Assembly: GCA_032191485.1 (NCBI GenBank)
Contig: JAVDOI010000010.1
Coordinates: forward strand, 372,001 to 436,000
Origin: Leptoclinus maculatus
Lineage: Eukaryota > Chordata > Actinopteri > Perciformes > Stichaeidae
DNA length: 64,000 nt
Direction: 5' to 3'
Below, in pieces: positions 25,818 to 35,800 of the stretch; position 1 is the first letter of the stretch; every line of letters begins with the position of its first letter. The notes below the pieces were generated by a model. It saw only the letters and a list, made by a program, of their open reading frames with translations. It did no database searches and was not told the DNA's origin. Position numbers and translations under genes: made by a program.

Positions 25818-26957
25818 CAGTGGAATCAACAAGCGGACTAGCTCCTTCTACTCCTTCTATTTCTATGTTTACAACAGAGAGTCATTAGGAATACGTTTGT
25901 CTGGGGTTTGTTATAGACCTGTAAGCTTGTGTTTCTTGCTCCATTTGACTATTAACGAAGAAAACAAGACCCAAGTTGTAGTAAACCGGAATGTTCCTTC
26001 GTTTGGCACACAGCATGTGTCTAATGGGCCTCATGCCTCGTCACTTTGGATTAGTGGCTCACAGCTGATGAAGGGTTTAGGTAGCGTTAGGGTGTTGAGG
26101 TATTGCTGATCAGCTAAGTTACTTATGACCCAGATCCCCCGCTGAGGTTCTGCACCACCCCCCCCCCCCCCCTCTTCTCCGGTTATTGTGCAGTATTTGT
26201 ACATTGGTCCTGATACCATGCAGATTGCACAGTGGCACCGTCTGGACAAGCCTGAGGCTCAGGTAAAGGGTACAGAGTGTATGTGTACGGGTCTCATTCC
26301 GGTCAGCGTGCACTGACTTCCTGACTGGTTCAAGTGTCGACTGAAGCAGACCTCGACAACAAGATTCATGGGTGGACAATAGCAAAGCAGACGGCTTGAC
26401 ATGTGTGGGTGGCTTTACAACGAACCGGCGACAAACGGTGACATTTCCTGCGATGGCAGAACCAAAGACGTCCACATTCAGGTTTGGGCATGAGGTGAAA
26501 TTCCCCCGGAGGTCTGTCGGGTTATTATTCCACAAAATTAGAGAATACGCTTGACTTTTGAGATCTACGCGGCGGTCAAGGCACAGCTAAATGCATTATG
26601 ATCACGCTCATTGAGTTGCATTGCCTGAAATGCACGAGACAACTTTTGATGGAGTCACTTTCCCCGATTCTTTATTAAAAATCTTACTCTTAACTGTACA
26701 GTTTATTATATTTCTAGAGATAAGTTACTATCCATAAAACATAATTTCATATCTCTCAGGCAGTGCAACACTAATGACTGTGGCTGTCTTTGAAAACTTA
26801 TTACAAATTCTGTTTCAGTGTTTCATTCCACTTTTGCAGAATAGTAATCCAGATTGTAGGGGAGGGGGGGGGGGGTGGGGGGGGAGGGGGGAGTACAGAA
26901 TTTTTGTTGCGTGCCCATCAGGGGAATTTCCTCCTCGCTCCATTAGATGTTCATCCC

Positions 26958-26990
26958 ACAAGAAGCCTCGGAGGCTCCGAGGCTTCTTGT
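26958..26990. repeat. Perfect 15-bp GC-rich hairpin with a 3-base loop
   Basis: ACAAGAAGCCTCGGA at 26958-26972 is followed by GGC and then its exact reverse complement at 26976-26990. It lies downstream of the cadherin stop codon, so it could be part of that 3' UTR. Confidence 0.8.
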
Positions 26991-28141
26991 TACTGATATT
27001 TTGCTCAACAAACCTCTGCCAGAGGGAACATGTATAATTGAATCCCTGGCTTGTCCATCACGAACCAAACCTGCTCACTTATCACACAGGTGTAGAATAC
27101 ATGGTGGTGTTTTCAGTCCAGGAGGCTGTGAAGTGCAGCTCAGTGAACCCGTTTCTAATCTACGGTACATACACACGGTCCCAGTGCTCCATTTGGACAA
27201 GGTTATAGATTTTTTTTAATATTTTTTTTATCACTCATTATTCACTTTATATACTCTCTTTAAGCAATAATATTCAGTGGTATTTACATTTGAAATGCTT
27301 TCACATACAGTCAAACATTGTATCTTTTCTTTTGTTTCATTGACATCTTATAAAACAACTGTTATCTTTGACGTATTATCTTATCTATTGTTGAACATCA
27401 CACGGTAAAAAAAAGTGCATTCCAGCTGAAAACTCCAGCTCATTTGCATCCTGACCTTTAACGGGAACAAAATGGAAAACAAAAAAAGCCCGCCGAGGGA
27501 GCCTCTGCGGTGACTTCATTGCAGAGCTGTGGACCTTTTTCATTTGGGGAGGACGAGTGTTCAAAATGGAGTTGATTGACTTTTTAGGTTCATACATACA
27601 ATCATGCATACTCTTCCCTCAAGACGTGTCGAGTGGGACTACAGTGGGGTTACGCATTAAAAAATAGGAGACTTCTTCCATAAAAACATTTAAGAGATGA
27701 ATAATAGAGACGTCGTCACTCCACGTAGCAGATGGAACACTCGCGGTGCGCTTTTGCTTTTATAATTCACTGTAGTACAATCAAAGCCTTATAGTGCTCA
27801 TCAGCTCTTCTGTGTGTGTGTGTGTGTGTGTGAACCTTTGTAAACATACCAACACTCGACTACAAAAAGCTTGAGGGATGAGGGGGGGGGGGGGGGTTTG
27901 TTGGGGGATCACATCCCTAAATCACTTAAATATTTCACAATGTCTGTTTTCCTTGTGGGCTGAGCGGAGGGAGAATCTTTTGCAGGATTTAAATGATTCA
28001 TCATTTTCATTTGGAATGAAGTAGTGAGCTGAATAATTCACTTTTCTGCCGCTGCAGACGGAATGAAAAGTTTCTGTACAATCGTCTCTATACATCCAAC
28101 CCATGTCCCGTTCACTTCATATTTAAATACATATACCATCA

Positions 28142-28169
28142 CCCCCCCCCCCCCCCCCCCTCCCCCCCC
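28142..28169. repeat. C19 and C8 tracts
   Basis: Two C runs are separated by one T. On the minus (cadherin) strand they are G runs. Confidence 0.9.
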
Positions 28170-28395
28170 TCCACTTCTGTGTTATCCTAGTTTCCTAAAC
28201 TTCCTCGTTGAACGTTTTTTTTTTCCTTGCACGTGGAAACTAATGTCGCAGCTCACTTATCACCGTTCTCATCTTTAAATTGTTTCTGGGTATCGTGATT
28301 TTCTCGCCGCCACTATCCGCTCTCTCTTCGATAAATATGCACACGTATGCACCCACACCGACAAACGTGCTCCTGCTCGCACATCTGTATTCCCC

Positions 28396-28397
<2 letters not shown>

Positions 28398-28434
<37 letters not shown>
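28398..28434. repeat. (CA)18 microsatellite
   Basis: An uninterrupted run about 400 bases past the cadherin stop codon, so possibly transcribed in the 3' UTR. Confidence 0.95.
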
Positions 28435-28436
<2 letters not shown>

Positions 28437-28711
28437 TGAGAAAACGTCTTTCTTCTCGCTTCCTGCTGTTTCTCATTCCATGTACGTTGCGACTTGAATT
28501 AAATCGAGTCTTGGATGTTTGGGTTGTTTTTCTTTGTCCAAAGCATTTAACAAATTGTTGCTGCCCCGAGCAGAAGCAGCCTCTGCATTGTCTCAGTATC
28601 TGTGCTCAACCATATCAGCGTTTCAACACTTATTGCTTTAAATTACATCAATCACTCCCTCCCTGCCCTCGCACTCTCCACCATCCCTAGGCTCATTTTT
28701 CTCTGTCTCTT

Positions 28712-28717
28712 TTTATT
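28712..28717 (-). other. Candidate polyadenylation hexamer AATAAA
   Basis: TTTATT on the plus strand reads AATAAA on the minus strand, 127 bases past the cadherin stop codon. It is the first canonical hexamer after the stop. Cadherin 3' UTRs are often longer, so it may not be the one used. Confidence 0.25.
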
Positions 28718-28843
28718 ACTTTGCCTCTTCATCTTTCTCTCCTTTAACTTCTCTTCACATTATTCTAGCTCTGGTTGCCTTTTCATCATCCTCCTATTCC
28801 CTCTCACCCCCTTTGCCCCTATTTGTTTCGTTTTTATCATCCC

Positions 28844-29830
28844 TCAGTCTTCCCCCTCCTCCCCGGCCGGCTCCCCTCCCTCTTTTTTCTCCGTCTTCCC
28901 CGGCTCGTCTTTCTTTTCGTTCTCCTTTTTGGCCCCCTCTTCGTCGTTTTCCTTCTCCCTGTCTTTGAAGAGTTGGGCTAATTTCTGAAACTGGGGGCCC
29001 CACTCCTCCAGCCCCGCCCCCCACTCCTCTTTCTCCGCATCCTTCTCTCCTTCGCTCTCGAGGGAGCTGAGGGATCCAGCCCGGGACCCTGTGCCCTCCA
29101 GGCCGTACACCTGCACAGAGTCGTACGGCGGCTGCGATGGGTCAAAAGTGACCTGGGCGAGACGCAGACGCAGGAACTCACCCACCCTCAGTGCCAGGGA
29201 GGGGCCGCCGAGCCCCGGGGCTCCTCTCGCGGCCTCCATTCCGGGAACCCAGCCTCCCCCGTAGCCCATCACCCCGCCGTACGCTCCACGAGGCTGCCCC
29301 GGGAAGGGAAAGAGCTGGGGGGTGATATCCCTCCTGCCCAAAACATACCCCCCCAGACCCATCCGATCACGCCAGTCCCCAATAAAGCCAGCGGCTTCCG
29401 GGTAGACGGATGATATCCCTCCGCCCTCCCTGTCTGGCCTCGCCACCACAAAGTTGCTCCCCATCTCCAGTCCTCCTCTCCCCAAGCTGCCGGGATAGTC
29501 CCTCTGTCCACACATCTCCCCCTGCAGGACGGTGGCGTAGTTGCGTCCATGGGCAGGTTGCTGTTGTCCATTTGTGGAGGCACCCCCACTTCCATTCCCA
29601 CCTCCCCCCCCTCCTCCTCCTCCTCCTCCTCCTCCGCCGCCGGAGTCAGATTCGGCCTGACCGGAGCCTGTGCGTTTCGGGGACAGGCCCCCGCGGGAGG
29701 TCCTGCGTCCCGCCATGGGAAGGGTAGTGGAGTCGCACACCCATCCTCCTGCGCCGTGACCCTGGCCCATCACGGATCCGGATCGGGTCATGACGAGGTG
29801 ATGCTCCCTGGGTAGCGTCTCCGACTGCAC
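28844..29830 (-). CDS. cdh24: cdh24 last coding exon: Gly-rich linker, catenin-binding region, charged tail and stop
   Basis: The acceptor CCCTCCAG is followed by GTG CAG TCG at 29830. The exon is in phase 0 and gives residues 609-936, with TGA at 28846-28844. Residues 609-820 are a Gly/Arg-rich, apparently disordered region with a run of 15 glycines (672-686). RVGEFLRLRLAQVTFDP (from about 823) begins recognisable cadherin sequence. It is followed by PPYDSVQVYGLEG (from 841), GSLSSLES and EEWGPQFQKLAQLF (ending 896), the beta-catenin-binding core. The usual type II protein stops within a few residues of this point. Here 40 more Lys/Glu-rich residues follow. Confidence 0.88.
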   Translation of the reverse strand: MQSETLPREHHLVMTRSGSVMGQGHGAGGWVCDSTTLPMAGRRTSRGGLSPKRTGSGQAESDSGGGGGGGGGGGGGGGNGSGGASTNGQQQPAHGRNYATVLQGEMCGQRDYPGSLGRGGLEMGSNFVVARPDREGGGISSVYPEAAGFIGDWRDRMGLGGYVLGRRDITPQLFPFPGQPRGAYGGVMGYGGGWVPGMEAARGAPGLGGPSLALRVGEFLRLRLAQVTFDPSQPPYDSVQVYGLEGTGSRAGSLSSLESEGEKDAEKEEWGAGLEEWGPQFQKLAQLFKDREKENDEEGAKKENEKKDEPGKTEKKEGGEPAGEEGED

Positions 29831-32800
29831 CTGGAGGGAACGTAGGCGAGCACGAGGGGTTTCAGTTCGGGGCTGGGGTAGGGTGCGGCTCTGTTAGGTT
29901 TGGTCACAGTAACACAAAATGGGATGCGGGACCATGTAATGACAAAGACGGGGGGGGGGGGGACAAAGGGCCCGAATGGAGGAAAAGAAAGATGATTGAG
30001 ACGAAGGACAGACAGACATTGAGCCGAACAGAGTGGAAGAAAGGCAGAGTTGGAAGAAGCCAGAGATATTAATTGAACATTAGAATGAGCTAACACTGCA
30101 CTGGGAGAGGGAAATGGAGAGGGAAGTGATGGAGAGATAAAATATTTGAAAATTAAAGTAAGGGCAGGACAGCCTTTTTATGGCCCAATAAATAAAACAA
30201 AACATAGAAAAGATAACGAACAGCAGGACGTTAATGTGCTGATATCTCCAATTCATCAACTTCCTCCTGCATTGTCCCGGACATTTCTGCCGTCACCGAG
30301 ATGAAAAATAACGTGAAAATATTCGCTTAATTACTTTCTTACTTCCTCGTTTGCTTATTCAATTTAATAATTGAGTTCTTCATCCAACTTTAATGTTTTT
30401 CCCAATGGAGCCATCTATCATTAATCAAGTAATTCATTCAATTTTAATTCGTTATTCGATGCGACGTCTATCACCTTCCCTCCTTCCTGAAACATCCATT
30501 CATCCATTAAACAGTGTTTCAGTCCATTCATATGGCAGTCTCACACAAAACGTGCACGTATGCATCGTTACCATTTGTTTAATCAGTTTCTTACTTACTC
30601 GTTTGCTTATTTAAGCTAATAATTTAGTCATTCATTCAAATGTAATGGTTTCTCCGATGCGGCCATCGATCATTGATCAAAGAGTTTAATCGGTTTTAAT
30701 TAATTACTCAATGCAGTGTCTATCACCCTTTCTCCTTCCCGAAACATCCACCCGTCCATTAAACTGTGTTGCAGCACAGAATCCCTTCAAAGGGGCCGGT
30801 TTCACACCAAACGTGCAAGTATGTAGAATATAGAAGGTCATCACATGAAGCAATACATCCTTCAAAACAGAAGCTTGGATGCTGCGGGATCCATGTTCTG
30901 ATTAAAGAGTAAAATAACACAACTGCTTGAATTGCAAAGAAATTAACTCCGTGAAGCAAAATTCAAGCCTTCTATCAACCAGAGCTTATCATGGAGCATG
31001 TTTTGATCCCAAATTGTGTGTTTGGTGCGAAAGCGGTCCTTACCCAGTCCACATCTTGACCGTGGTTGGCCTTGTCCTCACTGCTCCCCTCGGTGCAGTT
31101 GCTCGCAGTGCCCGTCCCTCCTCCTCTCTCCTGGCTGTCGCTGGTCCTCGGAGTCCCACCGTCCGACGTGCTCACCCCGCTTTGGGGCGCGGTGCCGTCG
31201 CGGCTTCCGTTTCGGCTGCCCGTGCTGATGTCTGTGGGAGCGATGTATATCGCCCCGGACTCCATCGCCCCCACCATGGCCCCCTGGTTCTGGATGACCA
31301 GAGAGTGGTCGAGCTGGCCTCCGGGAAAGCGGTATCCCAGCTCTGCCAGGCCTGGCTCAAACGCTCCGCCCGGTGTGCGCCGGAGGACGGGCAGCGTGTG
31401 GCTGCTGTAACAGAGGCGACCGTAGAGAGGCCCCCCCGGTCCTGAGTAGTTGTGCTCCACGCCCGGATTCTGAGCCCAGCTGTAGGTGCGAGCTTTTTCT
31501 TGGTTTTGATGGGCGTACCGTCTGTGAGACACAAAGCAGAATCTGTAATTCATTCACCATGTTTATTTTTGGTCAGTCGGTTGCTATTTTTGACTTATTT
31601 TAACAGCAAACAATAGAGAGTGACAGGAAAAACGCCATCTTGGATGCCCTATGGTTGATAAAACCTAACGAGGTGCCCTCTAGGTCATCCTTGAGAATGT
31701 GGTGAAGTGCCATCTAGGAATGAAGCTCTGCAGCTACACCCTTCTCATTTGTCCACATGTCCAAAATGATGTAGTCAAGGCCAAGATATCTTGACTTCCA
31801 GCCTCTAGTATGAAGACCATGTTAACTGTTGTATCACGGGGGTTCTGTTAGAAATTGTCGTCACTAAACCAAATCCAAGACAATCAGGGTTACTTTCCCA
31901 GTCTTAACAAACGCTCCCTCCAGAGCCACAGGAGACATTTTAGAACTGTTGCAACTCGCCAAGAGAACAGAGATGCGTCGTGTGAAAGTCTCTGTAAGAT
32001 CTCACATACAACAGAACCTCAAGCTGCAGCTTCAACGTTTCCATGAAGTTGAACTACCAGGGAGTTAAGAAAAACATTAAAAACATCACAAAGGTAGTGT
32101 TCATTGCAGGGACATTGCAACGGATTGCGTTAGATTTAAAGTTGTTCTTTTTGTCACGTTGTTGTGTCCACCTCCATGAATTGCGAGAAGCTATTTTCGA
32201 TAAACTTAATGCAGCCTTTGTACTTGTTTATGGCCTTTTCCATAAGGCTTGCCGGAATTCATCGGAGCTAATTATTAGTCCAAAGGCAATAACAATGTTT
32301 CGCAGAGACATCAAAGTGGGTGCAAACGGGCCTCTGATGTAGCGGAGCGTAAACGAGCTTTAACAAAATGAGCACAACAAAGTGGTCTCCCAGGACTGCA
32401 GAGCCTGATAGCCTTCTGTCTCAGCATTTTGATCGGTGACTGATTAAGATCTGGGAGTTAAGACTCGATCCGTTACTAAAGTGGATCAATTAAGTGCTGG
32501 ACTGGGATGAAAGCTTTTACTCTGAAGGGGGTAAATTTGTTTCCTTTTAGCACATGATAAGAGGCCAGCCAGGATTGTTTGATGTAATCAAACAACAATT
32601 ATTATACATGTGTACATGTGAGCACGCTCTCTGATGTAGCACACACACACACACACACACACACACATTCCCTCAGCCTACTTACACATTCCTGCTGTCC
32701 AGCGTGCGATAGCCACGTGAGCGCGAGCTGTGCGGGGCGCTCTGGAGCGCGGCGATGTCGAAGGCGGCCGTGTCGGCCTCGCCCCCGCCTTCGTCGTCGT

Positions 32801-35800
32801 ACGTTATGATGTTCTCACGTACGTCGTCCTCCTCCAGCGGTGACAGGGAGTCGCGCTTCTGCCGGCGCAGCGACAATGACAGGGCGCTCACCGCTGCGGA
32901 GGGGAATGGGAATGAAGGATGCCGAGGGACGGGAGAGAAATTGGAAAAAGAAAATGATTAACAAGGGAGGAGGGGGCAGAAGTCACCGGGGAAATAAAGG
33001 GAAGGAGGAAGAGGAGAGAGTGAGCGAAGGGAGACATATTCAGTCAGACAAAGAGGGGAGACACAGAGACAAAAACAAATAGAGCAGAGGCCTTGGGGTG
33101 AGAGGGCCGGTGTATCATATCTGCAGGCTACATGCCTCCACTGTGTAATCGACTTTGAGCTCCACTCAGGCAAATGGACGCTTTATTCTCCCACGACTCC
33201 GCGAGTCTTATTCCATATTCCCAAAGCAGAGAGCTACATTTGACAAAGGGCTGTGGGCAAAGAACCAAGTGATGGAAGTCCACCCTGAGAGATGGATTTC
33301 TTTCTGCTATTTGACAAGATTTTTCATTAAACCCAATAAGTTCATCATGTATAAAATGTGGAAATATTCTGCTTGTTTTTTGTTTTTTTTAAAAGACGCC
33401 TGATCGACAAGGGGCCTTGAGGACCCAAAAAAGACCTGAGAATAATCAACTGATCCTTACGTTTCACTTATAGACTGTGTATAAGAAGTGGACGTAGTCA
33501 CCGTGGCCTCACCCAACGGTTTCGAAGCCTGGAGTTTGGCATTTTGGCCGTCGCCATCTTGTTTTTTTGCTACCAGAAGTGAACACTAGAGGGTGGAGCT
33601 AAGTACAAGCCATTGCTGAATACGAATTCTTTAGGCAATCAAAATAGTTACAATAATCATTTACGAGCTTAAAACACGTAAGAGTGAAGTTAAAGTAAGA
33701 CGAAAAAGCAAACAACTCCAGACAACCGCCGTGGTAGCGACCTGTCAATCAAAAGGTAGCCCCGCCCTAAAGCATCCCCTGCTTCATGGTCTGTTTGACT
33801 CTAAATGGACCATAATGTACTAAATGAAGACTTGAAACTAGAGATTGAGACCATAAACTCATGTTTACAACGTTTACTGAGGTAATAAATCAAGAGAGAA
33901 GTAGAGTCATTTTTCTCATAGACTTCTATACAATCAGACATTTTATATATTTTTGAACTTTATTTTATCCCCTCATGTTTTTATGATCTGCTGTTTGTAT
34001 TTCATTCTATTATTGTTTTCATGTTGTCTTTGTTTTTTATCTGTTTGTTTCTGAAAAGCACTTCGTAAAAGTGCTATATAAATCATTTATTATATATAAG
34101 TTAATGCCAATGCTCCAATTCCTTGAGTAGGCCTGTGTCTCTTATTAGAGCTCCATGAAAACTATTGATTTGCGTTCCGTAAAGCCTGTGATGTTGAAAT
34201 GGACCTCAGCCTTTTTGAAAACACATCAAGAGACTGCAGCGCTTCAGCAGATCCAATGGAGCAGCTTCAAGTGGCAATTTGAAGGCTCCATTCTAATAAA
34301 ACATATTTTGCTCAGACAGCTTTTTCTGTGAAAGGAACAAAGTCCTGGAACTCGAGGCCTGATCACTTGAAATCTGCTCCACACTTCACCATTTTCAAGA
34401 GAGCTTTTAATGTGTGCTGTATTGTATCTCGCTGTGTTCAGTTTACCTCCTTTTTACCTCCTCACTGTGCTTATTCCAGGTGTTGCACACTTGCAACCGT
34501 TGAACACTATGATACTGCATCGGACAGCTGTTTGTCTATGTATACTGTATATGTCCCTATCAAATGAAGCATGAATAAATTAATTCCGTGGACAAATCCA
34601 AACCTTGACAGACCTGCTGTGCTTTGGTTAAACCGTGATTGGACGATCGTTGGGGAAGGGGTTTAGCGAACAGTCAATTGCACGATGTGCTTGCGTCTCC
34701 GTATGGATGCACCGAAGGTGGTTAAGCTGCCGCAGTAAGTAAATCCACGGCCTTAATATTGTTGGAGCTTTGCATTATTTGGTTTCCATGAAACTGATCT
34801 AATGATTCCTGTAAAGAGCGGGAAATCTCTAATCCTTCACAACAATCTGAGGGATCACCTTTGCGCCACGAGTAACGTGTATTTCTCTCCTCGTCGGGGC
34901 CCGATATCCCTCTTATGTATGCCAAGCTCCTTTCTAATAACCAGATGGGATCCTGACGGAGCTGTTGTCTGAGCTTCTGTAAGAACATTTGGCATTTTGT
35001 GAAGGTGCCCAGTTATACTGTTCGGGATTAGAATCATCCTATTTTAGATGTGAAAGACGAAATTGTCCCGGCACAAAGCTCCAGCTCTGTTTTAAGGCCA
35101 CAGACTTGAGGCGAATGCTATAAAGTTGTGTGTATTTCCTGGTGTACTTTTTGCCCTTGACACTTGGAGAACTGAAGTCTAAACTCCCACCAAAAGACAC
35201 GCTCGGCATGATCACCTTCACGCCGCGTTGCGCTTCCGTCTTGATTGAACTGGCCTCTTCCAGAATGATAATGCGCCCATCAACAAGGCATGAGTAGTGA
35301 TCCAACAGGCTGAATAGAGATGACAATGATGCTGGCCACGAGCCAAAGCCTTCTCAGCACCTCCACATTATCCAATTGAGCATTTGAGAGTTTCTGCAAA
35401 GGTGGCAGAGGCATTTTATTATGCCGCTATCAGAAACCGGAGGGCCCGGATAATCACTCAGAATTGTTATTTTAGCAGTGATTAGTGCCGACCTTGCCAG
35501 AGGAGATGACTGGACCAAAATTGCGAGGAAAAAATAAACCCCACTATTCAGCAGCTGTGACTAATATTTACGCTGCTGCCTCCATTATTTTTATATGCAG
35601 ATTAAACGCCCAGGGATGAAGTGGAGGGTAAACAGCCCTAAACACTATTTACTCATCGTTTTATTTTTTTAGATTAGCATTAAACTCTTTTATAGGCAGT
35701 ACATCTTAATGATATAACGTCATAAATAATGCTGTAGTGAAAACATGATGTTGGTTATAAAAAGAAGGGGCATTCCAGGTTCAAAAAATGATTATTATTA

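Larger units (their letters stand above)
22290..28843. other. Non-coding stretch downstream of the cadherin gene; probably includes its 3' UTR
   Basis: The cadherin stop codon is at its right edge, so part of it should be 3' untranslated region read leftwards. Its end could not be placed. Candidate polyadenylation hexamers on the minus strand include AATAAA at 28712-28717 and another in GAATAAAAAAGG near 23988. The stretch is rich in simple repeats: CA/TG tracts at 22394-22429, 22536-22570, 23636-23702, 23855-23904, 27811-27832 and 28398-28434, and C or G tracts at 22853-22867, 23487-23500, 24107-24119, 26158-26172, 26864-26892 and 27882-27896. Two hairpins are listed separately. Confidence 0.5.

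Noticed and set aside
28602..28988. Plus-strand open frame of 128 residues
   Set aside because: It is a pyrimidine-rich shadow (F, L, S, P only) of the Lys/Glu-rich cadherin tail on the other strand and its 3' flank.
29410..29815. Plus-strand open frames of 88-105 residues
   Set aside because: They are antisense to the last cadherin exon, whose minus-strand frame has family motifs and matching splice phase.
31172..31534. Alternative minus-strand frame of 120 residues over the 478-bp exon
   Set aside because: Only the other frame (RYAHQNQEKARTY...) joins in phase with both neighbouring exons.
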